Source: Nocardioides sp. | GTDB taxonomy: Bacteria; Actinomycetota; Actinomycetes; Propionibacteriales; Nocardioidaceae | Length of the DNA stretch: 64,000 nt | Assembly (NCBI RefSeq): GCF_030019515.1 | Contig: NZ_JASEEQ010000002.1 | Coordinates: 372,001 to 436,000 of the forward strand | Direction of reading: 5' to 3' | In this document: positions 1 through 9,454 of the stretch, piece after piece | Layout: each line of letters opens with the position of its first letter | Numbering within the stretch: position 1 is the first letter of the stretch | The notes under the pieces: generated by a model | The model's input: the letters and a program-made list of their open reading frames with translations, nothing else | What the model was told of the DNA's origin: nothing | The model's database searches: none | Position numbers and translations under genes: made by a program

Positions 1-403
1 CGGGCTCGTCGGCCTTCGGGGCCGCCTTCGGGCCGGGCTTGGGGGCCGCCCTCTTCGCGGTGGCCGGAGCCTCCTCGGCGGGGGCGGCGGGGGCGGCGGG
101 CGCCTCGGCTGTGGCGGCGGCGGGGGCCTCGGCGGCGGGGGCCTCGGCAGCGGGTGCCTCGGCGGCGGGCGCGGGCGCGGCCTTCTTGGCCGGCGCGGCA
201 GGCTTGTCCGCCTTCTCCTCCGTCGGCTTCATCTTGGCGGTGAGCTCGGCGCCGTAGGCGTCCTCGAACTTCTTGACGGCAGGCAGCTCGATGCTCGAGG
301 AGGCGGTCTTGGCGAACTCGCCGATCGCGCCAAGCTTCTCCAGTGCTTCCTTGCTGGGGATGCCGTACTTCTTTGCGAGCTCTGAAACTCGGGTCTTAGC
401 CAC
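1..403 (-). CDS. infB: Translation initiation factor IF-2, N-terminal part (cut by window edge)
   Basis: IF-2 is the GTPase that places initiator tRNA on the 30S ribosome; only its N-terminal extension lies here and the GTPase domain is off the left edge. Translation from a GTG at 403 gives VAKTRVSELAKKYGIPSKE, the usual start of actinobacterial IF-2 (IF2_N helical domain). After about residue 60 it turns into a Lys/Ala/Pro/Glu-rich linker with repeated AAEAP-like units, typical of the disordered IF-2 linker. It lies 135 bases downstream of ylxR on the same strand, as expected for the rimP-nusA-ylxR-infB operon. Confidence 0.95.
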   Translation of the reverse strand, partial: MAKTRVSELAKKYGIPSKEALEKLGAIGEFAKTASSSIELPAVKKFEDAYGAELTAKMKPTEEKADKPAAPAKKAAPAPAAEAPAAEAPAAEAPAAATAEAPAAPAAPAEEAPATAKRAAPKPGPKAAPKADEP

Positions 404-538
404 GCTTCTCCTTCTGGCCGCAAGACCCGGGTCCAGTTCGATGCTGGGGGTGCTCTGCGACCGTTAGTGGTTGTGCAAACTCATCGCGAAGTACTCATCG
501 AGTGCTCATGAGCTGCTGCTCCAGTCTCTGTCGGTCGA

Positions 539-880
539 TCAGGGGTGTGGTGCCGTGCTGTGTGGCGAGCCGAGGTAGTCCCCCACCGGTGCGCTGGAGA
601 GCCCGGTCGTGACCCGGAGGGCCCGGCCGAACGCCTTCCGGCGCACCGCGAGGTCGTAGCACTCGGGGGTGGGGTGCAGGTGCGCTCCCCGCCCGGGTGC
701 GGTGGCTGCCGGATCAGGTACGACGGCCGGGTGGCCGTACGCATCCGAGCCGACGATCACGCGTACCAACTCGTTCTTCGCGGTCCGCTTCCGGCACCCG
801 ATGCACGTCCGGACCGGGCCTGGGAGGCCGGAGGGTTCGGGGCATGCAGAAGGGATGTGTTCACGCACCACTGGCGACAA
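539..880 (-). CDS. ylxR: YlxR-family RNA-binding protein (DUF448)
   Basis: This is a small nucleic-acid-binding protein of 113 residues, of the family encoded between nusA and infB in most Gram-positive bacteria. The motif RTCIGCRKR near residue 24 is the YlxR/DUF448 signature, and GRGAHLHP and KAFGRALR follow as in the family. It is 58 bases downstream of nusA. The first 20 residues are not conserved in the family, so a later start is possible. The cellular role is poorly defined; RNA binding and a modulatory role in transcription or nucleoid function have been proposed for relatives. Confidence 0.92.
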   Translation of the reverse strand: MSPVVREHIPSACPEPSGLPGPVRTCIGCRKRTAKNELVRVIVGSDAYGHPAVVPDPAATAPGRGAHLHPTPECYDLAVRRKAFGRALRVTTGLSSAPVGDYLGSPHSTAPHP

Positions 881-943
881 CCCTACCGCGATCGGGCCAC
901 CTAACTCGAACCGGGAGGCGCGGGTGCCGGCAGCCGCTCGTCC

Positions 944-1960
944 TCAGGCGCCCTCGCCCGTCTCGTCGCCCGTCTCGTCGCCCGTCTCGTCGTCGGTCGC
1001 CTCGTCGCTCCTGATGTCGATGCGCCAGCCGGTCAGCCGAGCCGCGAGGCGGGCGTTCTGGCCCTCCTTGCCGATGGCGAGGGAGAGCTGGAAGTCCGGC
1101 ACCACGACGCGTGCCGACTTCGTGGCGGCGTCGACGATCTCGACCGAGTTGACCCGCGCGGGCGAGAGCGCGTGCGCGACCATCTCGGCGGGGTCCTCGG
1201 ACCAGTCGACGAGGTCGATCTTCTCGCCGTGCAGCTCGGCCATCACGGCGCGCACCCGCGAGCCCATCGGGCCGATGCAGGCGCCCTTGGCGTTCACGCC
1301 GGAGACCGTCGAGCGGACCGCGAGCTTGGTGCGGTGCCCGGCCTCGCGGGCGATCGCGGCGATCTCGACGGTGCCGTCGGCGATCTCGGGCACCTCGAGC
1401 GCGAACAGCTTCTTGACCAGGTTCGGGTGCGAGCGCGACAGCGTGATCTGCGGTCCGCGCATGCCCTTGCGGACCGACACCACCAGGCACTTGATCCGGG
1501 TGCCGTGGTCGTAGCGCTCCCCCGGCACCCGCTCGCCGACCGGCAGCAGCGCCTCGAGCTTGCCGAGGTCGACCATCACGTCGTCGGGGTTGCGACCCTG
1601 CTGGATGATCCCCGAGATGATGTCGCCCTCCTTGCCGGAGAACTCACCGAACCGGACGTCGTCCTCGGCGTCGCGCAGCCGCTGCAGCATGATCTGCTTC
1701 GCGGTCGTGGCCGCGATCCGGCCGAACCCGGCCGGGGTGTCGTCGTACTCGCCGACGGGGTTGCCCTCCTCGTCGACCTCCGAGGCGAGCACCGTCACGT
1801 GCCCGCTCTTGCGGTCGAGGACCACTTTGGCGTGCTCCCGGGCGCCGGGCGACTTGTGGTACGCGGTGAGCAGGGCCTGCTCGATCGCCTCCACGAGCAC
1901 GTCGAACGAGATCTCCTTCTCCCGCTCGAGCATGCGCAGGATGCTCATGTCGATGTCCAT
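944..1960 (-). CDS. nusA: Transcription termination/antitermination factor NusA
   Basis: NusA binds RNA polymerase and nascent RNA and modulates pausing, termination and antitermination. The 338 residues comprise an N-terminal RNAP-binding domain (about 1-105), an S1 domain (about 110-185) and two KH domains with [14 protein letters not shown] and [16 protein letters not shown]. It lacks the extra C-terminal acidic repeats of proteobacterial NusA, as usual in actinobacteria. The end carries a short acidic ETGD repeat encoded by three perfect 12-bp units (955-990). Its ATG overlaps the rimP stop codon (ATGA at 1957-1960 on the minus strand), which implies coupled translation. Confidence 0.97.
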   Translation of the reverse strand: MDIDMSILRMLEREKEISFDVLVEAIEQALLTAYHKSPGAREHAKVVLDRKSGHVTVLASEVDEEGNPVGEYDDTPAGFGRIAATTAKQIMLQRLRDAEDDVRFGEFSGKEGDIISGIIQQGRNPDDVMVDLGKLEALLPVGERVPGERYDHGTRIKCLVVSVRKGMRGPQITLSRSHPNLVKKLFALEVPEIADGTVEIAAIAREAGHRTKLAVRSTVSGVNAKGACIGPMGSRVRAVMAELHGEKIDLVDWSEDPAEMVAHALSPARVNSVEIVDAATKSARVVVPDFQLSLAIGKEGQNARLAARLTGWRIDIRSDEATDDETGDETGDETGEGA

Positions 1961-2475
1961 CAGGCCTCCCCCGCCTCGTCATCCCCGCGGTCGTCCGCGG
2001 CGTCCTTGGGTCGGTTGAACTCGACCTGCACCAACGCCTTCCTCACCTCGGTGTAGGCGATCTGCTGCCGGGCACCGCCGACGTCCAGCGTGGCCCGCTC
2101 CTCGTCGCTCTCGAGCACCCGCCCGGTCACCGTCCTGCCGTCGGCGAGGGCGACCTTCACCAGCCGCGCCGCGTTGCGGCGCCAGTGCCGGGGCAGGGTC
2201 AGCGGGCGATCGACGCCACGCGAGGTGACCTCGAGGGTGTACGGCTGCTCGCCCATCACCTCGGAGCCGTCGAGCACGCGGTTGACCTCACGGGTCGCCT
2301 CAGCGACCTCGTCCAGCGTGACCCCGCCGTCCTTGTCGACGGCGACGCGCAGGATCCGCCGCTTGCCGGCCGGGGTGATCTCGACGGCCTCGATGTCGAG
2401 GCCCAGGGCACGCAGGGGGTCGTCGAGCTCGGCCTCGATCTGGTCCCGGGTGGCGTCCTGGTTGGCACTGCTCAC
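1960..2475 (-). CDS. rimP: Ribosome maturation factor RimP
   Basis: RimP assists late assembly of the 30S subunit. The 171-residue product has the family layout: an N-terminal alpha/beta domain with [24 protein letters not shown] (shown in part) and EVSR-type [10 protein letters not shown], then a C-terminal SH3-like domain ending in an acidic tail. It is the first gene of the rimP-nusA-ylxR-infB unit. Its start faces a divergent lipoprotein gene across 73 bases, which must contain the promoters for both directions. Confidence 0.95.
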   Translation of the reverse strand: MSSANQDATRDQIEAELDDPLRALGLDIEAVEITPAGKRRILRVAVDKDGGVTLDEVAEATREVNRVLDGSEVMGEQPYTLEVTSRGVDRPLTLPRHWRRNAARLVKVALADGRTVTGRVLESDEERATLDVGGARQQIAYTEVRKALVQVEFNRPKDAADDRGDDEAGEA

Positions 2476-2548
2476 GAGTGGGCGACCTCCTTGTGCTGTT
2501 GTTGATCGTCAACGATAGCGGCTGGCCGGCCGCGGTAGGGTCGTCGCC

Positions 2549-2995
2549 GTGCCCGCCGGTCCTCGTCTAGCCCGCCGCACGACGCTCGCCCTGCCCGCCG
2601 GCGTGGCCGCCGGCCTGGTCGCCGTCGCGGGCTGCGACGACGGCTCCCGCAGCCCCGGCGACGCCGCGCCCACCTCGACGCCCGAGCCCGACCCGGACGT
2701 GGTCCTCGTCGACGGCGTGCTCGAGGAGCTGGACCAGGCGCTGCGGCTCGCCTCGGCCGCGGGGGCGGTCGACCTGGTCGCCCTGCACCGCGCCCACATC
2801 GAGGCCCTCGACGGCACCCCGCCGGTGCCAGGCCCGCGACGGCGGGTCGACGCTGCCGCCGTCCGGGGGCGCGAGCGCCGGCTGCAGGCCCACCTGGTCG
2901 AGGCCGCGGTCGCCGCAGCGAGCGGCGCCCTGGCCGGGTTGCTGGCCTCGATGAGTGCTGCCGTGGCCCAGCGGTTGGCGAGCGCGCATGGCTGA
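2549..2995 (+). CDS. Predicted lipoprotein, divergent from rimP
   Basis: This 148-residue protein has an N-terminal signal (ARRTTLALPAGVAAGLVAVAGC) with a lipobox-like VAGC at about residues 26-29. An Asp/Pro-rich linker and a short helical Ala/Leu-rich domain follow. A GTG at 2549 is the start. No enzymatic motif is visible. In mycobacteria a two-gene unit of uncharacterised proteins sits at the same place, divergent from rimP, and the second is a DUF4439 protein as here. Its end overlaps the next gene by 8 bases, so the two are probably co-translated and work together at the membrane (inference). Confidence 0.75.
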   Translation: MPAGPRLARRTTLALPAGVAAGLVAVAGCDDGSRSPGDAAPTSTPEPDPDVVLVDGVLEELDQALRLASAAGAVDLVALHRAHIEALDGTPPVPGPRRRVDAAAVRGRERRLQAHLVEAAVAAASGALAGLLASMSAAVAQRLASAHG

Positions 2996-3404
2996 GCTCG
3001 AGGCCCTGCAGGCCGCGCTCGCGGCCGAGCACGCGGCGGTCTACCTGTACGGCGCCCTGGGCGGACGGACGTCGCAGTCGGCGACCCCGGAGCTGTTCGC
3101 CGCGGTGGCGGCGGCGTACGCCGCGCACCGGGCCCGGCGCGACCGGCTCACCGCGGACGTCGTCGACCTCGGGGCCGAGCCGGTGGCCGCGGAGCCGGCG
3201 TACCGGCTGCCTCGCCTGGACACACCCCCGCAGGTGACCCGGGCGGCCCTGGGCGTGGAGCGCGCATGTGCGACGACGTACGCGTACCTGGTGCAGAACA
3301 CCGTGGCCGATCAGCGGCGCAGCGCGATCGGGGCGCTGACCGAGAGCGCGGTGCGCGAGCTCGCCTTCGGCGGGGATCCCGAGGCGCTACCCGGATCGCG
3401 GTAG
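2988..3404 (+). CDS. DUF4439 ferritin-like domain protein
   Basis: A 138-residue helical protein starts at ATG 2988, overlapping the lipoprotein gene by 8 bases. The pattern ALAAEHAAVYLYG near the N-terminus, followed by a His/Arg-rich helix (AAHRARRDRL) and ERACATTYAYLV, fits the DUF4439 ferritin-like four-helix family. An upstream ATG at 2955 adds 11 residues, but the internal start begins the conserved helix directly. Function unknown. Conserved Glu/His positions could bind metal as in ferritin-like folds, but that is not shown here. Confidence 0.8.
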   Translation: MAELEALQAALAAEHAAVYLYGALGGRTSQSATPELFAAVAAAYAAHRARRDRLTADVVDLGAEPVAAEPAYRLPRLDTPPQVTRAALGVERACATTYAYLVQNTVADQRRSAIGALTESAVRELAFGGDPEALPGSR

Positions 3405-3413
3405 CCACCGGGT

Positions 3414-3437
3414 CGGCGGTGGACTAGCCCACCGCCG
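3414..3437 (+). terminator. GC-rich hairpin after the DUF4439 gene
   Basis: CGGCGGTGG (3414-3422) pairs perfectly with CCACCGCCG (3429-3437) around a 6-base loop, 10 bases after the DUF4439 stop. There is no T-run, as is common for actinobacterial hairpin terminators. Confidence 0.5.
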
Positions 3438-3659
3438 CGCGCGGCACGCTCAGCGCGGAGATTCTACGAAGGCTCAGCAGCGGTCCGATGACCCGGCCGC
3501 CTCCTGCTCGTTGGGTGCCCGGAATCTCACCTCACCCTCAGGGTCAGCCATGCGAAGAGCCATCCTCGTTCACCTCAGCAGTCACCCCGTGCCTGGGGAC
3601 CATCGCTGCGGCAACAACGACACCCCTGGGCAGGCAGGAAAGGTCCAGGAGAAGTACTG

Positions 3660-4343
3660 ATGCCGTCGATCCTCCGCACCCGGTCGGGAGTGGCTCAGAC
3701 CATCGTCGGCGCCATGCTCGCGCTGGCCCTGAGCCTCACTCTCTGGTGGTCACACGGACGGAGTCACGACGCCGCGTCCGGGCCGCTGACCATCAACGCC
3801 GGGAACACGGGGCTGACGTTCTCCACATGGCGGTCGACCGAGCACTGGTCGGCCACGGCGGGAGGCTTCCTGCTCTGCGGTCCGGAGGTCACGATCACAG
3901 GAGTCTCACCGGTGCGGGCGTCGGGCCTGGAGTCGCTCGATGCGTTCACGCGTTCCTTCGACGTCCACCATCGCAAGGGCAGAGTGATTTCTGAACCGAT
4001 CCTCGGCTGGTACGGGACGCCTCCCTGGGGCGGTGGGCCGGCCGACCCGCATCAAAAGCGTCTGATCGGCGCCATCACGGACGCCGAGGGCGCCACCGTG
4101 ACACCACCGAGCTGCGACGACTACGACGGGGGCGCTCCTGGTGAGCAGGTTCTGGAGCTCCTGCTCACCGCCACGGCCGGGACCACCGGCGCCACGGTCC
4201 ACCACGTGAGCGTCGAGTACGAGTCGGGCGGCCACGACTACCAGGCCGAGGTCGCGGTGACCCTCAAGCTGTGCGGCACCGAGGTCCTGGGCCGCGACTG
4301 CAACGATCTCCGCAAGCCCCACCGGACCGCCGCCCGCAACTGA
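3660..4343 (+). CDS. Hypothetical membrane-anchored or secreted protein
   Basis: The 227-residue product starts at an ATG preceded by AGGAGAAGTACTG, a good ribosome binding site. Residues about 12-30 are a hydrophobic segment (TIVGAMLALALSLTLWW) that serves as a signal or anchor. The rest is polar with four cysteines (LLCGP, PPSCDDY, KLCGTE, GRDCND), which suggests disulfides outside the membrane. No family is recognised. The local GC is lower than in the flanking core genes, so it may be an acquired gene. It is followed by the very long hairpin at 4357-4427. Confidence 0.65.
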   Translation: MPSILRTRSGVAQTIVGAMLALALSLTLWWSHGRSHDAASGPLTINAGNTGLTFSTWRSTEHWSATAGGFLLCGPEVTITGVSPVRASGLESLDAFTRSFDVHHRKGRVISEPILGWYGTPPWGGGPADPHQKRLIGAITDAEGATVTPPSCDDYDGGAPGEQVLELLLTATAGTTGATVHHVSVEYESGGHDYQAEVAVTLKLCGTEVLGRDCNDLRKPHRTAARN

Positions 4344-4356
4344 GTCGAGACAAGAC

Positions 4357-4427
4357 AGCGGTCCGCGAACTCGTCTTCCGGGGAACTCCCGAGATATTCC
4401 CCGGAAGAGACGAGTACGCGGACCGCT
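4357..4427. repeat. 71-base near-perfect palindrome (long hairpin)
   Basis: AGCGGTCCGCG at 4357-4367 pairs with CGCGGACCGCT at 4417-4427. The arms continue through ACTCGTC and TTCCGGGGAA with only one mismatch and a two-base bulge, around the 11-base loop CTCCCGAGATA. It lies 13 bases after the stop of the hypothetical gene. It may be a strong bidirectional terminator or a small mobile or structured-RNA element. It is much longer than ordinary terminators in this window. Confidence 0.75.
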
Positions 4428-4564
4428 GAGGCCTGGACATTGGCCGTTGAGCGGATCCCGCCGGGATGTGGGGGGACTGGCGGGAGGACCGCTCTTGCAA
4501 AAGCATGCAACATGGCCGCCCGGAGCGCGATACGACCCCAACCTCACGTTTTCGCATTGCACAA

Positions 4565-4582
4565 ACCTGCAGAACCGCAGGT
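4565..4582 (-). terminator. Short hairpin overlapping the HAD gene stop
   Basis: ACCTGC (4565-4570) and GCAGGT (4577-4582) form a 6-bp stem. Read on the minus strand, it begins within the stop codon and is followed by TTTGTGC. It is a weak terminator candidate. Confidence 0.3.
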
Positions 4583-5295
4583 CAGAGCCACCCCTCGACG
4601 AGGTCCCCGACCTCGGCCAACCGGTGCGCGACGGCGTCCGGACGCCCCTCGCTGTGCCCGAGCTGGTCCTCGGGGATGGTGCTGAGCGGGATGTGGATGG
4701 CCCGCATGCCGGCGCTCTGGGCGCCCCAGACGTCGTCGAAGAGCCGATCGCCGACGTACACGCAGCGGGCCGGGTCGTCCGCGCCGACCGCGGCCATGGC
4801 CGAGCGGAACGCGTGCGGGGAGGGCTTGGTCCACGGGATCTCGCTGGTGTAGACCGCGCCGTCGAGCAGGTGGTCGACGCCGTCGCGCCGGAAGAAGCCG
4901 TCGTGCCAGGCGCTGGGCCAGATCGTGTTCGAGAGCACGCCCACCTTGAGGCCGAGCCCGTGCAGGCGCTCGAAGAGCGGCCCGGCCTCGGGGTCGGTGA
5001 GCGTGTGCGGCTCCCAGAACTCGTAGTAGGCCGTGAGCAGCTCGGGGTCATGACCCAGGCCCGCCTCGGCGAACAGGTCCGCGACGGTCGCGCTCTCCTG
5101 GCGGTCCCGCGAGCGGCCCCAGATCGCCTGGTTCGCCTCGTGCAGGCGGGCCTGGGACACGCTGACGTCGTGGTCCACGTCGACGACGGCCTGGGCGAGC
5201 GCCAGCGACTCCGCGTGGAAGTCGACGTCGTGCCAGCGGGTCAGGGTCCCGCCCCAGTCGAAGACGACCGCGTCGAGCGCCCGGCCCGCACTCAT
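4582..5295 (-). CDS. HAD-superfamily hydrolase
   Basis: This is a 237-residue haloacid-dehalogenase-like phosphatase, substrate unknown. The nucleophile motif reads FDWGGTL (residues about 10-16), with Trp at the position before the usual DG. The other motifs are VLSNT (motif II), KPSPHAF (motif III Lys) and [17 protein letters not shown] (motif IV). A cap of about 80 helical residues follows motif I, as in subfamily IA phosphatases of the phosphoglycolate phosphatase type. Its ATG overlaps the proS stop codon (ATGA), so it is translated with ProRS. Confidence 0.88.
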   Translation of the reverse strand: MSAGRALDAVVFDWGGTLTRWHDVDFHAESLALAQAVVDVDHDVSVSQARLHEANQAIWGRSRDRQESATVADLFAEAGLGHDPELLTAYYEFWEPHTLTDPEAGPLFERLHGLGLKVGVLSNTIWPSAWHDGFFRRDGVDHLLDGAVYTSEIPWTKPSPHAFRSAMAAVGADDPARCVYVGDRLFDDVWGAQSAGMRAIHIPLSTIPEDQLGHSEGRPDAVAHRLAEVGDLVEGWL

Positions 5296-7061
5296 GCCCG
5301 GACGATGCCGGTCACCCGGTCGACGAGGTGGTCGGCCGGCACCTGGTGCCGCTCGCCGGTACGGCGGTCCTTGACCTCGATCGTGCCCTCGGCGAGGCCC
5401 TTGCCGACCACGACGATCGTCGGGACGCCGATCAGCTCCGCGTCCTTGAACTTCACACCGGGGCTGACCTTGGGACGGTCGTCGTAGAGCACCTCGACGC
5501 CCTGCTGGTCGAGCTCGTGCGCGATCCGCTCGGCCGCGGCGAAGATGTGCTCGTCCTTGCCGGTCGCGACGATGTGGACGTCGGCGGGCGCGACCTCGCG
5601 CGGCCAGCACAGGCCCAGCTCGTCGTGGGTGCCCTCGGCGATGGCGGCCACCGCACGCGAGGGGCCGACGCCGTAGGAGCCCATGGTGACCGTGACCAGC
5701 TTGCCCTGCTCGTCGAGGACCTTGAGGTCGAGGGCCTCGGCGTACTTGCGGCCGAGCTGGAAGATGTGGCCCATCTCGATGCCGCGGGCGGTCTCGAGGG
5801 TGCCGCCGTCGCCGCGGGGGCAGGGGTCGCCGTCGCGGACCTCGGCCACCTCGATGAGGCCGTCGCCGGAGAAGTCGCGGCCGGCCACGAGGTCGATGAC
5901 GTGGCTGCCGGTCACGTCGGCTCCGGTCACCCAACGGGTGCCCTCGACGACCCGCGGGTCGAGGAGGTAGCGGACGCCGGCGGCCTTCTTCTCACCGAGC
6001 GCCCCGGGACCGATGTAGCCCTTGGCCAGCGCGGGCCGCGCCTTGAAGTCCTCCTCGCCGAACGGCTCGAAGACGACGCCCTCGCCCAGGTGGGCCTCGA
6101 GCCGCTTGGCGTCGACCTCGCGATCCCCGGGCAGGCCGACGGCCAGTGCCTCGGTGGCCCCGTCGGGGTAGCGCACCGAGAACACCACGTTCTTCAGGGT
6201 GTCCGACGCCGCCCAGGGGCGGTCCTCGCGGGGGAACCGCTCGTTGAGGTGGTCCACGAGCGTCTCGATCGTGGGCGTGTCGGGGGTCTGCTCGGCGTGG
6301 GCGGCGGGCGCGTCGTCGTACGGCACGGGCGGGACCGGCGGCGAGTGCACGGCCTCGACGTTCGCGGCGTAGTCGCACAGCGTGCAGCGGACGTAGGTGT
6401 CCTCGCCGACGCTGGCCTTCGCGAGGAACTCCTCGGACTTCGAGCCGCCCATCGCGCCGGACATCGCCTCGACGATGACGTACTCGAACCCGAGGCGGTC
6501 GAAGATCCGCACGTAGGCGTCGCGGTGCCTCTGGTAGCTCGCCTCGAGGCCGGCGTCGTCGACGTCGAACGAGTAGGAGTCCTTCATCACGAACTCGCGC
6601 CCGCGCAGCAGCCCGGCGCGGGGTCGCGCCTCGTCGCGGTACTTGGTCTGGATCTGGTAGATCGAGAGCGGCAGGTCCTTGTAGGAGGAGTAGAGGTCCT
6701 TCACGACGAGCGTGAACATCTCCTCGTGGGTGGGGCCGAGGAGGTAGTCGGCACCCTTGCGGTCCTGGAGCCGGAAGATGCCGTCGCCGTACTCCGTCCA
6801 CCGGTTGGTGGCCTCGTAGGGCTCGCGGGGCAGCAGCGCGGGGAACAGCATCTCCTGGGCGCCGATCGCGTTCATCTCCTCGCGGATGATGTCCTCGACC
6901 CGGCGCAGCACCTTCAGGCCCAGCGGCAGCCAGGTGTAGATGCCGGGCGCGGCGCGCCGGATGTAGCCGGCGCGGACGAGCAGCCGGTGCGACGGCACCT
7001 CGGCGTCCGCGGGGTCCTCTCGCAGGGTCCGCACGAACAGGCTCGACATCCGCATGATCAT
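5292..7061 (-). CDS. proS: Prolyl-tRNA synthetase
   Basis: The enzyme charges tRNA-Pro. It has 589 residues, the size of the bacterial type with an inserted editing domain. Class II motifs are visible: [24 protein letters not shown] (in part) for motif 1, [20 protein letters not shown] around motif 2, and [15 protein letters not shown] for motif 3. The insertion domain is at about 225-400. A C-terminal anticodon-binding domain follows (HIVATGKDE to the end). Three Met codons lie within the first five residues, so the exact start is uncertain by 6-12 bases. It forms a two-gene unit with the HAD gene. Confidence 0.97.
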   Translation of the reverse strand: MIMRMSSLFVRTLREDPADAEVPSHRLLVRAGYIRRAAPGIYTWLPLGLKVLRRVEDIIREEMNAIGAQEMLFPALLPREPYEATNRWTEYGDGIFRLQDRKGADYLLGPTHEEMFTLVVKDLYSSYKDLPLSIYQIQTKYRDEARPRAGLLRGREFVMKDSYSFDVDDAGLEASYQRHRDAYVRIFDRLGFEYVIVEAMSGAMGGSKSEEFLAKASVGEDTYVRCTLCDYAANVEAVHSPPVPPVPYDDAPAAHAEQTPDTPTIETLVDHLNERFPREDRPWAASDTLKNVVFSVRYPDGATEALAVGLPGDREVDAKRLEAHLGEGVVFEPFGEEDFKARPALAKGYIGPGALGEKKAAGVRYLLDPRVVEGTRWVTGADVTGSHVIDLVAGRDFSGDGLIEVAEVRDGDPCPRGDGGTLETARGIEMGHIFQLGRKYAEALDLKVLDEQGKLVTVTMGSYGVGPSRAVAAIAEGTHDELGLCWPREVAPADVHIVATGKDEHIFAAAERIAHELDQQGVEVLYDDRPKVSPGVKFKDAELIGVPTIVVVGKGLAEGTIEVKDRRTGERHQVPADHLVDRVTGIVRA

Positions 7062-7392
7062 CTCGGGGCCCCCGCGGAGGCGCGAGCGCAGCGAGCGGCT
7101 TCGTGGGGTGAGATCATGGGGAGCAGGCTACTTGTTCGGCACGGCAGGCTTCGCCCGGGTTATCGCGTCCGGGAGGCATGAACTGCGGGGCTGACCGGGC
7201 GCGGGCGGGGAAGTGCGGTGTCTGGGATGAACCAGGTTGATCCCAGCCACCGCGGTTCGAGCCACCCGGTGCGATCCGACGCAGGCGGTGGCCCGTCACC
7301 CGGGCAGCGGGCGGCGACCGCCCGCCACGCCCTCCCGTGGCTGCCCTCCACGACGACCACCGGGGACCGCACGCCGAAGCAGGTCGCCTCCG
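7062..7392. other. Intergenic stretch upstream of proS
   Basis: This 331-base region has no convincing gene; the short frames in it lack a ribosome binding site and recognisable composition. It should contain the proS promoter. A short palindromic repeat, GCGAGCGCAGCGAGCG, is at 7082-7097, with related copies near 43431 and 46474. Confidence 0.6.
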
Positions 7393-8238
7393 TCAGAACA
7401 TCACGGTCGCGAACCGCGCGGTCTCGCGGAAGCCGACCCGCTCGTAGGCCGCCCGCGCGGGGGTGTTCCACTCGTTGACGTAGAGCGAGACCGTCGACGC
7501 GATCTCATGCCGGACCAGGTCGACGACGGCGGCCATCCCCGCGGTGGCGATCCCCTCGCCGCGCCGGTCCCGGGGGACGAAGACGCCCTGGACCTGGGCG
7601 GCGTACGGCGTCGCGCAGGCGACCTCGGCCTTGAACACCAGCCGGCCCTGGTCGAAGCGGGCGAAGGACCAGCCCCGGTTGACCAGCTGGATGACCCGGG
7701 CCCGGTACAGCTCGGCTCCCCCGCCCTGCTCCGGCGAGATCCCGACCTCCTCGGTGTACATCGCGACGCAGGCCGGGTAGAGCTCGTCCAGGTCGGCCCG
7801 GACGGTACGCCGCACCCGCGGGTCGGGCTCGACCAGCGGGGCCCCGGTGATCTCCAGGTGCGGCTGCTCCCAGCGGGTCTCGCGGGGGCGGCCCCACCCG
7901 GGGGCGACGCCGTTCCAGAACTCCCGGACCGCCGCCTGCGGCCCGACGATGGTCGAGACCGTCCGGCTGCGGGTCAGCGCCCGCTCGGCGAACGCGGCGG
8001 CGTCGTCGGGCGTCGCCTCCACCGGGACCAGGTTGGCGCCCACGTGGCAGGCGGCGGCGAGCTCGCCGTCGTCGAAGCGACCCCACATCTCCCCGCCCAG
8101 CCAGCGCGGCTCGAGGTTCGTGGTCGTGGCGCGGTAGTCGACGAACGCGTTCACGACCGGGTTCCTGCGCGCCAGCGCCAGGAACGCGTCGAGGTCGGCC
8201 GGCCCGAGCGGACGGACACCGTGGCGGGTCGTGAGCAC
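7393..8238 (-). CDS. GNAT-family N-acetyltransferase (DUF4081 + GNAT)
   Basis: This 281-residue acetyltransferase has two halves: an N-terminal DUF4081-type domain (about 1-130) and a C-terminal GNAT domain with the acetyl-CoA loop RRGEGIATAGM near residue 225, followed by LYVNEWNTPARAAYERVGF. The same domain pair lies next to ispG in mycobacteria, which supports orthology. The acceptor substrate is unknown. Confidence 0.88.
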   Translation of the reverse strand: MLTTRHGVRPLGPADLDAFLALARRNPVVNAFVDYRATTTNLEPRWLGGEMWGRFDDGELAAACHVGANLVPVEATPDDAAAFAERALTRSRTVSTIVGPQAAVREFWNGVAPGWGRPRETRWEQPHLEITGAPLVEPDPRVRRTVRADLDELYPACVAMYTEEVGISPEQGGGAELYRARVIQLVNRGWSFARFDQGRLVFKAEVACATPYAAQVQGVFVPRDRRGEGIATAGMAAVVDLVRHEIASTVSLYVNEWNTPARAAYERVGFRETARFATVMF

Positions 8239-8317
8239 GGCCGAAGCCTACGACGTCATCGGGCCGGTGACCCGGCAGATCCCGTCGAAGACCGCCCGGC
8301 GACCGGCTCGGTCCGGA

Positions 8318-9454
8318 TCACTGCTCCCAGCCGGAGTTGTAGACGTCGAGGCCGAAGGTCTCCACGCCGGGGTCGCGGGCGTAGCCCAGCCTGGGCAGCC
8401 CGAAGATCTCCTCGATCGAGCCGAGCAGCGAGTAGTGGTTGTACGGCGTGGTGCTCCAGGTGCCGGGCGTGACGTACCTGGAGACGACCAGGGCGCCGAT
8501 CCTCCCGCCGCCGGGCCCGAAGATGCCGGGCATCGGGCTGTTCGCCGAGGTCTCGGGCCCGCAGCAGGCGGTGGCGTCGGTCTGCGGGCCGTCGGACTCG
8601 TCCGCGGTGATGACGAGCACGCCGTTCCTGCGGAACGCGGGCGCCTGCAGGATCCGCGGCACCCACTTCCTCATCCAGGCGTTGACGCTGCGCAGCCCGC
8701 CCGGCCGGCCGTCGGCGCAGGGCGCGTCGTGGCCGTCGTCGCACAGGTCGGGAGTGATGTAGACGAGGTTCGGTGTGGTGCGGGCGCGCTCCAGGTCGTC
8801 GGTGAGCCGCCCGAGCTTCACGACGTGCGCCTTGCAGTACGCCGGGTGGTCGGTGATCGAGCGGAAGTAGACGAACGGGTTATGCCGGGCCGCATAGTTG
8901 TGGTCGGCGGTCGCGCGCTGGGTCGGGTCGGGCGTGTCCCGCTCGGGGTGCTGGCAGGGTCGCTCCATGTCGTCCATGTAGCCGCGCCAGGTCAGCCCCT
9001 GGTCCGTGAGCTGGCCCGGCAGCGTCGGGACGTCGGCGGGGAACACGCACCCGGACCCGACCGCCTGGTCCGGGTCGACCGTGCCCACCCGCACGAACGT
9101 CGAGTAGGTCTGGCAGTCCGCCTGCATGTCCGGGTTCGGCCCCTGGCCCGAGATCTGCGCGACGTAGTTGGGCTGGGAGTTGTGCGCGGTGCCGTAGTAC
9201 GCGTTGAGCAGGACGCCCTGGCGGCGCAGCCTCGTGGCCAGGTACGGCGCCGCCGACCCGGCACCCCAGGTCTCGTCGTACCCCTTGTTCTCGATGTTGA
9301 TCACGAACACGTGCCGGATCGGCGGCACGTAGGCGGCCGTGGCCGGCGTCCGGACGCTGGGCACTGCGTGCCGCGGGAGCGCGGCGCCCGCCGGGGACAG
9401 CGCCAGCCCGAGGACGAGCAGCCCGACCGGGGCCAGCAGTCGCTTGAGGATCAT
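8318..9454 (-). CDS. Secreted phosphoesterase, AcpA/phospholipase C-like
   Basis: A 378-residue exported protein with a Sec-type signal peptide (LLAPVGLLVLGLALSPAGAA) and the alkaline-phosphatase-like phosphoesterase fold of PF04185. The first metal-site motif reads HVFVINIENKGYDETWG, a divergent form of the ENRSFDH motif. A second site is ITADESDGPQTDATACCG. It is shorter and more divergent than its upstream neighbour and overlaps it by four bases (ATGA at 9451-9454), so the two are co-translated. Candidate substrates are phospholipids or phosphate esters outside the cell; this is not determinable from sequence. Confidence 0.85.
   Translation of the reverse strand: MILKRLLAPVGLLVLGLALSPAGAALPRHAVPSVRTPATAAYVPPIRHVFVINIENKGYDETWGAGSAAPYLATRLRRQGVLLNAYYGTAHNSQPNYVAQISGQGPNPDMQADCQTYSTFVRVGTVDPDQAVGSGCVFPADVPTLPGQLTDQGLTWRGYMDDMERPCQHPERDTPDPTQRATADHNYAARHNPFVYFRSITDHPAYCKAHVVKLGRLTDDLERARTTPNLVYITPDLCDDGHDAPCADGRPGGLRSVNAWMRKWVPRILQAPAFRRNGVLVITADESDGPQTDATACCGPETSANSPMPGIFGPGGGRIGALVVSRYVTPGTWSTTPYNHYSLLGSIEEIFGLPRLGYARDPGVETFGLDVYNSGWEQ

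Noticed and set aside
115..170. Regular 15-base repeats that look like a short array
   Set aside because: They encode the AAEAP repeats of the IF-2 linker in frame; there are no spacers, so it is not a CRISPR array.
5328..7181. 617-codon frame opposite proS
   Set aside because: It is antisense to a clear prolyl-tRNA synthetase and has no motif of its own.
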